A stretch of 64,000 bases of DNA from Hemileia vastatrix (GCA_030280995.1 JASXTE010000015.1:17994001-18058000), one strand, 5' to 3'; shown: positions 42,247 through 54,422, counted from the first letter of the stretch. Numbers and translations are program-made. Notes: generated by a model not told the origin, from the sequence alone.

Positions 42247-42991
42247 CTACAGAGCAGCCAGCTCATCAGTTACCACCACATTTTCCAAAATAAAATCAAG
42301 AAGCCCCACCCATGGGTACCCTCTAACAAAAATTTTCAACAAACAGATGCACAGCATCACCACAAAAAAATCCAAAATTAAAGTACCTGCCCTCTTTAAT
42401 ATGGACAGCATCCAGACTGACTCTTCCAAACACAGTTGATTCACCAGTAGCACGGCCAACCTCTTTAGGTTTCAAGTGACTTCTTCTTTGACATTCTTCA
42501 CAAGAATGAACCCAACCCTGCACAGCCAACTTCATACCTGGCCACTAAAATCTGTCTTCTACTCTTCTGTAAGTCTCCCCAAAGCCTCTATGACCAAGGT
42601 CTTCATGGAAAGACTTCAGCACCAACTCTTGACCCTTCTTCTGAGTTACCACAACTTGAGGATTTGGATGCCTCCTCCTCATCAACCTTCTTCCTGACAC
42701 ATAGAACCCAGGACTTTTCTTCTTGATTGCCAACAAAGTATTATCATCAAAAATATCTGGCCTCTCTAAGGTCAACAGATATTCAACCATAATAAAATAA
42801 AACCCAGTCTGACCCCAGGTCTCATCTTCAAAATCCAACAAAACAACATCCAAGGGTACAACCCTATCATCAAAATCCCCAGTGTACACATGAGCAACAT
42901 GACTGGCCCATCCGGGAAACCAATCTCTAAACTTTGATAAATCTTTACCCTTCCACTGAATCCTATGAGAATCCAGTTCACTGATAAACAC
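42247..42991 (-). pseudogene. integrase remnant of element G
   Basis: Zinc region: FHEDLGHRGFGETYRR followed, after a frame break, by VHSCEECQRRSH (HHCC). The core starts with LDAVHIKEGRYFNF but is then lost; the following VRGYPWVGLLDFI reads into the hairpin region. The second catalytic Asp and the Glu were not found, so this integrase is inactive. Confidence 0.75.
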
Positions 42992-43626
42992 ACCATTCTC
43001 CAGATTTGAGCCATCACAAACAACAGCCCCATCTTTATCAACAAAAACATCCTGACACCAGAATCAAGATCAGAAATATCCAGTTTAGCCTCATGGGGGA
43101 GGAGAGAAAAATCTTCAGAACCCTTTGTTCTGGCTCTAACAAGTGGAGCATCTTCATCAAACTCTTCAGGATCAGAATCTTCATCTGTGGGCGGTCTTCT
43201 TGACAATACATCTGGCATTGTAAAAGGTTTACCTGGTTTGTGCACCAGGTCAAAAGAAAAATGTTGAATAAACGCCACCCACCTAGTCATTGGAGCATTT
43301 GGATGACTAGGTATGTTGATCATTTAAACCAAAGATTTAGCATCTACCTGCAGCTCAAAATGCTGTCCCCACAAAACAGTTTGTAGCTTTTTTAAGATCT
43401 TTGCTACACTGCACAATTCCAACTTTCTCTGAAAATACCTAGATTCCACCTCATTAAAAACCACAGACTCATACCTTACTGGCCTGACCTTCCCAGTTTT
43501 ATCTTCCTGAGGCAAAACAGCACCAGCAGAAATATAACTTGAGTCCACTGCCAGATAAATTTTTCTAGCCTCTCTACCATAATCCAACTTGTGAAGAATA
43601 TTATCTTCACCCACCACCTTCTTCAA
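42992..43626 (-). pseudogene. RNase H and connection domain of element G
   Basis: IYLAVDSSYISAGAVLPQED is the RNase H N-terminal motif (D-S-S). It continues with YESVVFNEVESRYFQRKLEL and a stop at 43324, then in the same frame WVAFIQHFSFDLVHKPGK and MPDVLSRRPPTDED, the typical end of gypsy RNase H ('rW...f.y.i.hrpG..n.vaDaLSR'). Stops and a later frame break indicate decay. Confidence 0.8.
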
Positions 43627-43919
43627 CTTCTGAAAAGACTCGTCACACTCTTCAGTCCATTCCCACTCTGCATCTTTCCTGGTAAACCTCCTAAAAGGTT
43701 AAGCCAACAAAGAAAAATCTTTAATAAAAATCCTGACATACACACAAACTCCCAAAAATCCTCCAACTTCAGTAGTATTTTTAGCCTTGGCCATGACTCA
43801 ATTTTATTAACCTTCTTCTTTGCAACAATCCTCTCTTCCTTACATACCACATGACCAAGAATTTCCAGAGCTGGAACACAACACCAAAACTTTGACCCTG
43901 AAATGGTCAAAACTGCCTC

Positions 43920-44525
43920 TTAGATTCTAAACAATACTCTCTCTAGAGTAATTGCATATTTCCAAACAAATCTCCTTATACCTGGGTTCTCTTTCAGCAC
44001 TTCATCTCCATAATCAGTGGAGGGTCCTTTAATTCCAACGTCATCAATAAAAATACCATCATGAGTAGGTACCTCATCCTGTAAAATCCAAGCCATTTGT
44101 GCTTGATAAACTGCTACTGAATTAGTTGCTTCTTGAGGCAACCTAGTGAGCTGAAATCTTCCCAGAGGAGTCTCAAATGTTGTGAGTGGCTGGGAATCAG
44201 TGTGAAGTTCCCTTTCATCATAACCAGCCATAATATCACCCAAGCCATAACACACCCTTCCAGCAAAGGCTTCCACACTGTCTTCTGCACTTGGCAGCAT
44301 ACCCGCATTCTTGATAGTAACTCTATTCAGGGCTATAAGATCATGAACCGCCGTGAGTTTTCCATTCTGCTTTTTAACACAGAACACCGGACTTGAGTAA
44401 CTAGAATTTGATTGTTCATACAGTCCAGTCCTGACTCTTTCTCTAATAATCTCAACAAATTCATCAAATATAGCAGCAGGAATTGGAATAGGTTTGATTT
44501 GCCAAGTTTCATGACCAAACCACAA
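43920..44525 (-). pseudogene. reverse transcriptase of element G
   Basis: SSPVFCVKKQNGKLTAVHDL, then LNRVTIKNAGMLPS, GLGDIMAGYDERELHTDSQP, TPLGRFQLTRLPQEATNSVA and a FIDDVGIKGP active site (Y-x-D-D variant). This is the 'K.NGKLR.VHDLQ' lineage of fungal gypsy elements and is quite different from E. The frame breaks at the C-terminal end; thumb remnants continue at 43623-43910. Confidence 0.85.
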
Positions 44526-44724
44526 GAATCAAGTAAGTTTCCCCATAAGAGTGCCTGAACAAACCCCTTTTCTCATCAACAAAAGCCACCGCCTTCTCCC
44601 TTAGCACAATAACCTGAAACAACAACTTCTTTTCCTCTTCAGACAACCATCCATCAGGACCAAGGTTAAAAACCTTCAACCTTTCCACTGTCACCCTAGC
44701 AGTTTCCTCAAAATCAGGAGGATT

Positions 44725-45588
44725 CTACACTAAAGGAGTACAGTAAGGATCTCTTGACAACGGAGGTCTCTTCAGGGGAGGATTCAATCCTACAGGCATA
44801 GGCTCATTGACAGGCCTAATCTTCTGCGCCACCTTCTTATACTTTGCTGCTCTACCGTCAACTTGAGGGATCTTCAGGATGTCTTCTTCACTAGATCTGG
44901 AACAAAAATCAAGGGTTTCCCCATTGCTCACAGGTGTGGCCAAGGTAATGTTTTTGAAAGGCATAGAAGAAACCCTAGCGTTGCACATTTGGGAGGACTT
45001 ACTTTTACTCCCAAATCTCACCACTCCAAAAATTTTCCGTAATCCCACATCTTCATCTTCTCTTCCATCTACCAAGTCTTCAAATCTTGATTCATCTTCA
45101 GAATCACTTATTCTACCGCTGTGCAGTTTATCCTCATGCAGTAGGCCCAAAACAAGATCTTGCTGATCTTCACAAAAATATTTTGAATCTTCTTTCTTCA
45201 TTATCTTCAGATTTTTTTCTTTATTTTCTTTAATTATCTTGAAATTTTAATTTTATTTTCTTGGGTTTTCTTCTTGCCTACAAAAATAAACAGGGGTTTC
45301 CCCAATGCTCACAGACGTGGCCAAGGTAATGTTTTTAAAAGGTGTAGAAGAAACCCTTGTGGTGCACAATTGGGAGGACTTACTTTTAGACCCCAATCTC
45401 ACCACTCCAAAACTTTTCCGTATATCTTTCAATAAAGATACATAACCAGTCTTCCCTTTTGAACTTGAGTTAAAAATAATTGAGAAACTTGAGAGAGAAA
45501 GGAGACTTGATAAAAAACATGAAGAATACTTGCAAATAAGAGAGTCATTAAAAAGAGAAAGTTGAAAATCCACCTGGTATATCTCCAT
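44725..45588 (-). pseudogene. linker region of G with a tandemly duplicated domain
   Basis: Two copies of a domain with the order FGVVR.GSKSKSSQ, ARVSSMPFKNITLATPVS and GET lie at about 45280-45430 and 44890-45060. H has a single copy (about 53935-54085). After the second copy, AAKYKKVAQKIRPVNEPMPV and PLSRDPYCTPLV lead towards RT. The middle has acidic, Asp/Glu-rich sequence. The function of the domain is not recognised. Confidence 0.6.
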
Positions 45589-45699
45589 GGAGCTGACCTA
45601 CTACAACCTGAAATTTCCTCACCTTGGGGAGAGGTTGTAGCACTTGGGTGATCAGCCCTCATCATTCTAAAAAAGACAGACTCTCTCTAGAGCCTGCGC

Positions 45700-46437
45700 C
45701 ACACTCCAAAAACCCTGAGGTGGCACCTACTTCCTTTCTCCTCCTACAACAATCCATGCATTGACACATGGAAGACAAGCCAGGCCTAGTTTCCAACTAT
45801 CATCTCCAAGAGATGATAGTCTCATGTAAAGCCTTCTTTCATCTTCACCAGTTAACTCCAGACTATTCTCCATGTCAAACTGATAGCCAACTCTTTCCTG
45901 GAAATCCATCAAGAATGGCCCTCCTAAAACTGCTTTTACATTACCCTTAGTAATGTAAAAATGAGCCTTTCAGGAGGCTCAACCAACATCCAACTTAGCA
46001 AAATCAGAGGTACCCATCAACTCCGTTACGTGACCACCTACACCTCTTAAATTCCCACCAATTCCACTTTTGATGGGGAGGCCCAAATGAGTGGCCTCAA
46101 ACAAAGAAATCAGGTTAATTTTTGAACCTGAATCCACTAATGCCCTAGCCTCCCTGCCATTCAGGGTGACATTGACATACCCTAGAGGTGCATAAAAATG
46201 TGTTTCCAATTCCTCTCCGAAATTCTCCGCAGAATCACATATGTATTCCACTTCCCCAGAAGAAACCCTTCTCCTGGTCAACAACTTTTTCTGCCTATCA
46301 TCCAACCCAGGACTGATAGCATATAACTCTCCATAAGTGAGAGAAACCTGACCCTGATTCATCCTATCTAGAACAGAGTCCATAACATTTGATTGGCCAG
46401 AGACTAGTGGCCTCTCAAAGTGAGCCCTTGGCTTCAC
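45700..46437 (-). pseudogene. aspartic protease region of element G
   Basis: Contains RRRVSSGEVEYICDSAENFG, VNVTLNGREARALVDSGSKI (D-S-G-S catalytic motif) and GVGGHVTELMGTSDFAKLDV. A stop at 45979 is followed in another frame by a bridge matching H's FLMDFQARIGYQFDLG. It is equivalent to the protease of H and F. Confidence 0.8.
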
Positions 46438-46479
46438 TACCTTGGTCCTAGAATTTTCCTAAAGACCAGCACCACCAAC

Positions 46480-48069
46480 AGATTTCCCATCTACAGGAAT
46501 CAAACCAGATCCCTCACCAGAACCTCTGACCCCAGCGGACCTTGGCAATGAAGCCAATGGGAACTCCCCCTCAGAGTCAGAGTCCACATCCATAGGCATT
46601 GGCTCACCACTAAGGTCCAATGCTCCAAAACTAGGGGGCCCATATTTGCAATACCCTTCTGCATTTTATACAGCTCCTCTTTGCTGTACTTCTTCCTAGC
46701 TGCACCCAGCTTAGGATCTGCCTTTGATGCCTTAGGCTTTTGAGGGGCCTGAGAACTGCTCTTAGGCCTTCCTACCTTTCCTGCCTCTACGTTATATACA
46801 CCAGCCTAGCACTCACCACTGGACTGTCCTCCGCAAGAATACAACTCAAATCCACCAAAGGAAGTAGAAATGAAGCTTTGTTCACTTCCTTCCCTTTTCC
46901 CTTGCACTCTTCATCTTGCTTAGTAGAGGAATTCCCCTGATCAGGAATCTCCCCAAATTATGGTCTCCACTGATTGAGAACAGTCCTCCTCCTGACCATG
47001 TCCACAGGAGCTTGCCCCTCACTGGGCTTGACAAACTGACCATCAGGGAACTTGAATACCCTGCAAACAAATTCTACTTTGCCCTATGACACATCTCTGT
47101 TCAGAGCCCAGCAATAATTGGAATTATGTCCTCTCCTTCCACAATAAGAGCAAAACAAAGGGTCACTCCTACCAGCCCGCCTATCAAATTCCCTGGGCTT
47201 CAGAGGCACCTTATTTTCCTTCTTTTCCTCCTGCACAAAAATATGGAGCTGTTTGGTCAGATCAGCCAACTTCTCCACCACTGGATCCTGCTCCTGTTTG
47301 AAAGCCTTTACCATATTCCTCTCTTCTTTCTCCACCTTACTTTCCTCTTCAGCCAAAGCCTTACTGACTTTGCTGACATACTTGGCGCACCCTTCTTGAT
47401 AGTGTCCACTGCTGATAATTTCAGATGGGCCTCCACCGCCTCCTTCACCTTGTCCAAGGCAGGCAACTTTTGATCCCCATCGGAGAGAGTCTTCATCAAG
47501 TCTTTCCTTGATAACTCTTTTAGCACATCCATCCTGAAATCCCTAGCCAGAGTGGACCAAAAAACATCTTTGGCAGGATTCTCATGTGCCAGCTCCTCCA
47601 CTTCCACAAAGTATTCCACCACAGGATCAAACTGTAGCAGAAACTTCTTGTAACTGTGTAAGTTACCAACACCACCATAAGATTGCCACTCACTGAAAAC
47701 ATTATTCAGATCCACAATAGTGAACCTGATGCCTCATCTATCAATAATTTCCCTACACAATAACCTCCAATCTCTCTTCTTGTAGGTAGGAATGGCCACA
47801 ACCTCCTTCTCCACCGCCCTATCTCAAATGAAAAAGATGACTTGCTTCAACATATCCAGGTGAAAAGCACTGTCAACACCTGCAGGAGTTTCATACTTTT
47901 CTAGAAACCATTTAAAATCATCACCATTAAACTTGGTTCCATCCCAAGATTTAATCCTAACACACTCCCTAGCCATCACCGCAGGCGGACCTTCCCCCCC
48001 ACTGGCAGTCACCATGGGAATAGAAGATCCAGAAGCCATCCTTCCAGACAAAAATACCAAAAGAGCCAA
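46480..48069 (-). pseudogene. gag of element G with zinc knuckle
   Basis: Starts MASGSSIPMVTASGGEGPPA (ATG within the frame beginning 48069), then CVRIKSWDGTKFNGDDFKWF. A stop at 47824 and a frame change near 47360 break it. Further parts are WQSYGGVGNLHSYKKFLLQF, DVLKELSRKDLMKTLSDGDQ and the knuckle FCSYCGRRGHNSNYCWALN (CX2CX4HX4C, about 47110-47155). To about 46480 low-similarity linker matches H. It is non-functional. Confidence 0.85.
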
Positions 48070-48110
48070 TCACAGTCAACAATGAATCCAAAGAACTAAC
48101 AGATCCGTAA

Positions 48111-48127
48111 CCCCACGTTGGGCACCA
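48111..48127 (-). other. primer binding site of element G
   Basis: On the minus strand TGGTGCCCAACGTGGGG follows the 5' LTR after a TTTC spacer. Element H has TGGCGCCCAACGTGGGG in the same position. Confidence 0.8.
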
Positions 48128-48131
48128 GAAA

Positions 48132-49221
48132 TGTAGACAATCCTATAGTACTAGCTATAGGCCTTGAACAAGGGAGTTGGAGTAAAACCAGAAGAAAAAC
48201 CCCTGTCCCTTTAGAAAAACAAGTGAGATTTACCTGCTACAGTAAATTGGTTCTTGTTTACTAAAAAGCCCTTTTCCAAACACACTTGACTGCTTGATCA
48301 GTCAAGAAAGTAGTCTCCAGACAGACTGCCACACCAAGAACTGAAATTCAGACTAATTTCCACACCAGAGAAAGCAATGATACTTGATGTAGGTTGCAAA
48401 TCCACACCAGAGACAGCAATGATACTTGCTATAGCTTGCAAGACAATAACAGAGAAAACAGTTGCTAAGTTTAGTTAAATGAAGAACTCACTTGCAACAA
48501 AACACAGCCAAATAGTGTCCAACAACAGTGAAAACTGAGTGAGGAACAAGGATATCATTGCCAGATGGTTGAATGATAATTAAGGTTGCCCCAAAACTCC
48601 CTTAATCACTATATACACCCAGACTACTAATCAAGAGCCCATGCACACCTGCAAATCCGGCGTTCCTGACCACCAAATTGCATAACACCTCCCTAAAAGC
48701 GCTTCCAGCCCTCTAGCATTGAGGCGGGCGGTCCGCCCGGCACTGGGAAGCCCACCTGAGGTGGCCTGACCACCCTGAAGCCAGAAAACACCAAAAACAC
48801 CCAAACTACTTAGAAAATTCACCTACAACTACTAAAACCCTTAAAACACATAAATACACTACAACAACATTGAGACATGAAATATAGAGAAAATTCCGCT
48901 CTTTCCAATTGTACTAAGCACTTAACCCTAGGACTTAAGGTTAGCCCATAAAACACAAAAAACGAAATTCAACAGCAATCTTTTAAAGATGAAAAGTGAG
49001 AAATTATCCCCCAAATACTTATGCTATGAAAAATGTCCACAAGACATAAGATATAGAGGAAAACCACGGCTATCCAATGGTAGACATCAGATCCCTGTAG
49101 TCCCAATATTTGCTGCATAATTCCAGAAAAATAACCAATTATTTGAACAATGCCATTTAAGGCATACCAAAATACCACCAAATAAACCAATAAAGGGCTC
49201 TGCCAATGTTGGAAGACCACA
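48132..49221 (-). repeat. 5' LTR of element G
   Basis: 1090 bp, close to the left copy. Contains GGGCGGTCCGCCC at 48726-48738, a perfect 6-bp inverted repeat carrying CGG/CCG triplets inside an otherwise AT-rich LTR. Confidence 0.9.
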
Positions 49222-50133
49222 GCGGTAGAGCCTGATGTTGAAGATTAGGAAAAAAATTGTCTTCATAACAACAAAAAATTGGTTAGGAAGAAGAACTGGG
49301 ATTATAGGTATCCAGGGTAAGAGGAAATGAAAATGACTGTGGAAGCAGAAATGAAGTTTCTTTGGGCAGAGTGCTGAGCAGCTAGGGTCTCTTTAGAGGA
49401 TGTAGAGGTAATAGAGGTTTTTCCTAGTACTGGATCACCTTCCTCAGTCTCAACTCCAAAATAAAATAAAACATGAGAGGATTCAAACTCAGTGATGGAA
49501 AGAATTGAAGATTTGGAGAAGAAGTCGAGTGAAGAGGCTAAACCCAAGTCTAGATTTACTCCTCAACCATTGTGATTTTCTTCAATGGTATGTTATTATT
49601 GTAATAAAGAAGTTCATATGCAGATGATTTGTAATGCACTTCAAAAAGATAAAGAAGACAAGGTAGTCTTTGAGGATGAGAAAGCTTTTTTAATGTTAGA
49701 GAACGGAATGAAGCTTGTTTTGGATGAGGATCTAGGGATGTGAGCCAAGGTCATTTATCATATTAATTAGAAATTTATGGAGGTCAAGTCTAGTAAGGGC
49801 AAGGATCCTAAAGATAAGAACTCAAAATCAGTAAAGTTTTCAGTCACTTGTGCAGTAATGGATTTCAAGGTCAAAAAGAGGGTGGTTTCAATGCCACTCA
49901 CTGTAGCACGGTTGGAGATGTTTGCAGCCAAACATAAGAAAATGGCTCCACCAACTATTAGTAGACCTAGAAGGGCTGGCCCCAAGTATGCAAATCCAGA
50001 AGAAATTGAGGAGGTAGGGTACACTATGAGAGAGAATATTCCAGTACCACCTGAGGATGTGGAAATGGAAGATGAATCTGCAAACAAAATGATAATGATA
50101 TGGATCAGCATATTGAAGAACAACTGTTAGCAG
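49222..50133 (+). pseudogene. gag fragment with zinc knuckle, part 2 of element F
   Basis: It resumes F after gypsy G: RIEDLEKKSSEEAKPKSRFT, then the knuckle CYYCNKEVHMQMIC (49591-49632, CX2CX4HX4C without Gly), then an acidic stretch. The clean frame from 49777 includes PPTISRPRRAGPKYANPEE and a short acidic VPPEDVEMEDES, the F counterpart of H's GEPIPMEVDSDSEED. It is cut at 50133 by gypsy H. Confidence 0.7.
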
Positions 50134-51226
50134 TGTGGTCTTCCAACATTGGCAGGGGCCTTTGCTGTGTGATTTGGCGTTGTTTGGGCATGTCTTAATT
50201 GACATCTGTTAAGGAATTGGGTATTTTTCTGGTTTTATTCGGTGGATATTGGGTCTGCGGGTATGTGGGTACTATCATTGGATAGCCCTGGTTTTTCTCT
50301 ATATTTTATGTCATGTAGACATTTTTCATATTCTGAGTTTTAAGGGGTCATTTCCTCATTTTTCATTTATAAAAGATTGCTGTTTAATTTTAGTTTTGGT
50401 GTTTTACGGGCTAACCTTAAGTCTTAGGGTTAAGTGCTTAGTACCATTGGATAGAGCTAATTTTTCTCTATATTTCATTTCTCAATGTTGTTATAGCTAA
50501 ATTCCGTGTTTTAAAGGTTTTAGTAGTTGTAGCTAATTTTTCTAAGTAGATTAGTGGTTTTTGTTGGTTTTCTGGCTTCAGGGAGGCCGGGCCGCTTCAG
50601 GCGGCATCTCCGATGTCAGGCGGCCCTTCCGCCTCTGTTTTAGGAGGTTGGGGAGCGCTTCGGGAGGGTTTTTAATGCAATTTGGCAGGTACAGGCACCA
50701 GATTGGTGGGTGCGCATGGGCTCTTAGTTAGTGGTCTGTGTGTACATAGTGAATAAGACAGTTTGGGGCAACCTTAATCATCATACAACCATCCAGAGGT
50801 GATCTCATTGTTCCTCACTCAGTTTTCACTGTTTTCTGGCCACAATTGGCTGTGTTTGTTGCAAGTCAGTTCTTCATTTAACTTAACTTTGGCAACTGTT
50901 TTCTCTGTTATAGTCTTGAAAGCTATAGCAAGTATTATTTCTGTCTCTGGTGTGGATTTGCAGCCTACATCAAGTATCTTTGCTGTCTCTGGTGTGGACT
51001 TTGTTCTACATTTCAGTTCTTTGGTCTGGTAGTCTATCTGGGGACTACTTTCTTGGCTCATCAAGCAGTCAAGTGTGTTGAAAAGGAGCTTTAGCAAAAC
51101 AGGAACCAACTTACTTTAGCAAGTAAATCTCACTCTATTTTTCTAAAGGGACAGGGGATTTTCTCTCTGGTTTTTCTCCAACTCCCTTGGTCAAGGCCTA
51201 TAGCTAGTACTATAGGATTGTCTACA
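50134..51226 (+). repeat. 5' LTR of element H
   Basis: 1093 bp from TGTGGTCTTCCAACATTGGC to GGATTGTCTACA. A GC-rich patch with several CCG/CGG triplets lies at 50581-50634. It is homologous to the LTRs of G in reverse orientation. Confidence 0.92.
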
Positions 51227-51230
51227 TTTC

Positions 51231-51247
51231 TGGCGCCCAACGTGGGG
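51231..51247 (+). other. primer binding site of element H
   Basis: TGGCGCCCAACGTGGGG, four bases after the LTR end. This is the classical position and form of a retroviral-type primer site complementary to a tRNA 3' end; the tRNA species was not determined. Confidence 0.8.
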
Positions 51248-51319
51248 TTAGAACTTGCTAGTTCTTTGGAATCTCTGTTTTCTTTGGTTGGCTCTTTTTG
51301 GTGTTTTTGGACTGGAGGA

Positions 51320-52495
51320 ATGGCTTCTGGTTCCTCTATTCCTGTGGTGACTGTCAGTGGGGGGGATGGTCCTCCTTCTGTGATGGTTAGGGAGTGTGTG
51401 AGGATTAAAACTTGGGATGGTACCAAGTTTAATGGGGAGGATGTCAAGTGGTTTCTAGAGAAGTATGAAACTGCTGCTGGAGTGGATGGTGCTTCCTACC
51501 TGGACATGGTGAAGCAGATTATCTTCTTCATTGGTGATAGGTCAGTGGAGAAGGAGATTGTGGCCATGTCTGGCTACAAGAAGAGGGATTGGAAATTGTT
51601 GTGTAGAGAAATGGTGGATAGATGGGGTGTCAGGTTCACTATGGTGGATCTGGACAAGGTTGTCAGTGAATGGCAATCTTATGGTGGTGTTGGTAACTTA
51701 CATAGTTACAGGAAGTTTCTGCTGCAGTTTGATCCTGTGGTGGAATATTTGGTGGAAGTGGAGGAGCTGGCACATGAAGATGCTGCCAAAGATGTTTTTT
51801 GGTTTTCCCTGACTAGAGATGTCAGGATGGATGTGTTGAAGGAGTTGTCAAGAAAGGAATTGATGCAGACTCTTTCTAATGGGGACCAGAAGTTGCCTGC
51901 CTTGAAAAAGGTGAAGGAGGCTGTTGAGGCCCATTTGAAGTTATTGGCTGTGGACACCTATCAGGAGGGGTGTGCCAAGTATGTCAGCAAAGTCAGTGAG
52001 GCTTTGGCTGAAGAGGAAGTTAGGGAGAAGAAGGAGGAGAAGAATTTGGTGAAGGTTCCAAAACAGGAGAGGGACCCAATGGTGGAGCAGTTGGCTGATC
52101 TTACAAAGCAGCTGCACATTTTTGTTCAGGAGGCTAAGAAGGTTAACAAGGCACCTTCTAAGCCTAGAGATTTTGAAAGGAGGGCGGGTAGGAGTGATCC
52201 TTGGTTTGCTCTTATTGTATTAGGAGGGGGCACAGGTCCAATGATTGTTGGGCACTGAACAGAGATGTGTCTGAAGGAAAAGTGGAGTTTGATGGCAGGG
52301 TTTTTAAGTTCCCTGACGGTTCTTATGTGAAGCCCAGTGAGGGGCAGGCTCCTGTGGATTTGGTCAGGAGATGGGGTGGTCTCAATCAAAGGAGGCCAAG
52401 GTTTGAGGAGATTCCTGATCAGGGGAAGTCTTCTGTTAAGGTAGATGAGGACGTCAAGGGAAAGGGGAAGGAGGTCCATAAGGTCTCATTTTCTA
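51320..52495 (+). pseudogene. gag of element H (one-base frameshift)
   Basis: ATG at 51320 opens MASGSSIPVVTVSGGDGPPS. The frame is clean for 312 codons (WDGTKFNGEDVKWFLEKYET, DPVVEYLVEVEELAHED) to a stop at 52256-52258. Compared with G, one T is missing near 52200, so the knuckle CSYCIRRGHRSNDC is read in the next frame, which runs on to about 52495. There the sequence must shift again to enter the protease frame. A coiled-coil-like, Lys/Glu-rich stretch (EEEVREKKEEKNLVK) precedes the knuckle. Confidence 0.85.
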
Positions 52496-53699
52496 CTTGC
52501 TTTGTGGTTTGGAGTTGTATTCTTGTGGTGGACAGTCAAGTGGCGAATGCTTGGCTGGTGTTTATGATGTGGAAGCAGGAAAGGTGGGAAGGCCTAAGAG
52601 CAGTTCTCAGGCCCAACCAAAGCCAAATGCTTCAAAGGTGGATCCTAAGCTGAGTGCAGCTAGGAAGAGGTACAGCAAAGAGGAGCTGTACAAGATGCAG
52701 AAGGGTATGGCTGATATGGGCCCCCCTAGTTTTGGTGCATTGGATATGAATGGTGAGCCAATTCCAATGGAGGTTGATTCTGACTCTGAGGAGGATGTCC
52801 CTTTGGCTTCATTGCCAAAGCCTGCTGGAGTCAGAGTTTCTGGTGAGGGATCTGGTTTGGTTCCTGTTAATGGTAAATCTGTTGGTGGTGCTGGTCCTCA
52901 AGAAGCTTCTAGGAACAAAGAGGTGAAGCAAAGAGCTCACTTTGAGAGGCCAGTAGTGTCTGGTCAAGTTAATGTTATGGACTCTGTCCTGGAAAGGATG
53001 AATCAGGGTCAGGTTTCCCTATCTTATGGGGAATTGTATGCTATCAGTCCAGGGTTGTCTGATAGACAAAAAAAGTTGATGACCTGGAGAAGAGTTTCTT
53101 CTGGTGAGGTGGAATACATCTGTGATTCTGCTGAAAAGTTTGGTGAGGGGTTGGAAACTCATTTTTCTGCTCCTCTGGGATATTTCAATGTCACTCTGAA
53201 TGGCAGGGAGGCAAGGGAATTGGTGGATTCAGGTTCTCTGATAAACCTGATTTCTTTGTTTGAGGCAACTCATATGGGCCTCCCCATCAAAACTGGTATT
53301 GGTGGGAATTTGAGAGGGATCAGTGGCCATGTCACTGAATTGGTTGGAACTTCAGAGTTTGTGAAGTTAGATGTTGGAGGAGCCTCAGGGAAGATTCATT
53401 TTTACATTGCTAAAGGTAGTGTAAAAGCAGTTTTTGGTGGGCCTTTCTTGATGGATTTTCAGGCAAGAATTGGTTATCAATTTGATTTGGGAATCAGTTT
53501 GGAGTTGACTGGTGAAGACAAAAGGAGACTTCACATGAGGTTATCATCCCCTGGAGAGGATGGTTGGGAGACCAGGCCTGGTTTATCTTCAATGTGCCAG
53601 TGCATGGACTGCTGCAGGAGAGGGAAGAAAGTGGGTGCTGCCTCTGGTTTTTTGGAGTGTGGCTCAGGCTCTATTGAGAGTCTGTCTTTTTTAGAGTAA
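52496..53699 (+). CDS. aspartic protease domain of element H
   Basis: Clean frame of 400 codons. An acidic spacer (PIPMEVDSDSEEDVPLASLP) is followed by RAHFERPVVSGQVNVMDSVL, YGELYAISPGLSDRQKK and EVEYICDSAEKFGEGLETHF; then the protease core NVTLNGREARELVDSGSLIN (D-S-G-S at about 53226) and GSVKAVFGGPFLMDF. It probably belongs to a gag-pro polyprotein and has no start codon of its own that looks natural. It is intact as a domain but out of frame with gag. Confidence 0.75.
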
Positions 53700-54310
53700 T
53701 AAGGGCTTATCACCCTAGTGCTACAACCTCTCCCCGAGATGAGGAAATCCCAGGTTGTAGTAGGTCAGCTCCCTTGGAGATATACCAAGTGGATTTTCAA
53801 CTTTCTCTTTTTATTGTTTCTCTTCTCTGCAAGTATTCATCAAGTTTTTTATCAAGTCTCTGTTCTCTCTCAAGATTCTTAATTATTTTTTATTCAAGTT
53901 CAAGGAAGAAGATTGGTTATATATCTTTATTGAAAGATATGCGGAAAAGTTTTGGGGCGGTGAGATTGGGGTCTAAAAGTAAGTCCTCCCAATTGTGCAC
54001 CGCTAGGGTCACTTCTACACCTTTCAAAAACATTACCTGGGCCACACCTGTGAGCATTGGGGAACCCCCTGGTTATTTTTGTAGTTCTGAAGAAAACTCA
54101 AGAAAAGAAGATAAAAATATCAAGATAATTCATGAAAATCAAGAAAAAAATCTGAAGGTAATGAAGAAAGAAGATGCAAAATATTGTTGTGAAGATCGTA
54201 AAGATCTATTTTTGGGCCTCCAGCATGAGGTTAAACTGCAGAAAATTTTGAAGAATGAAGATCATCAAGATCGATTTTTGGGACTCTGCAATGAGGATAA
54301 ACTATAGGAC
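53700..54310 (+). pseudogene. linker domain of H, ending at the pol deletion
   Basis: A frame from 53774 to 54307 holds a single copy of the LGSKSKSSQ...FKNITWATPVSIGE domain that is duplicated in G, followed by a Lys/Glu-rich stretch. Similarity to G then jumps from the linker (about 45180 in G) to the region past integrase (about 42350), so about 2.8 kb of pol is missing at about 54307. Confidence 0.6.
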
Positions 54311-54422
54311 ATTCTTTTTTGTTTTGGAATTTTGTGGTGTTGCAGAGCAACTTTTGTGTTGGAAACTTTTTGTTAGAAGGTACCCATGGATGGGGCTTCT
54401 AGATTTGATCTTGACAAGTGTA

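Larger units (their letters stand above)
36816..49221 (-). mobile_element. Ty3/gypsy retrotransposon G with antisense genes
   Basis: LTRs 36816-37906 and 48132-49221 (about 1.09 kb each) are direct repeats. The minus strand carries gag, protease, a linker domain, RT, RNase H and a partial integrase. Between integrase and the 3' LTR are two plus-strand spliced genes, repeats and a very long microsatellite, which bring the total to 12.4 kb. Pol frames have frameshifts and a truncated integrase. Flanks GGCAT (left) and GCGGT (right) do not form a target duplication. It interrupts element F gag. Confidence 0.9.

Noticed and set aside
36811..49226. Target duplication for gypsy G
   Set aside because: Flanks GGCAT and GCGGT do not match. 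The LTR borders are secure from comparison, so the duplication is lost or the element has recombined.
50249..51032. Hydrophobic plus-strand frames in the LTRs of H
   Set aside because: They are T-rich LTR sequence repeated at 57692-58472, without motifs or a plausible gene structure.
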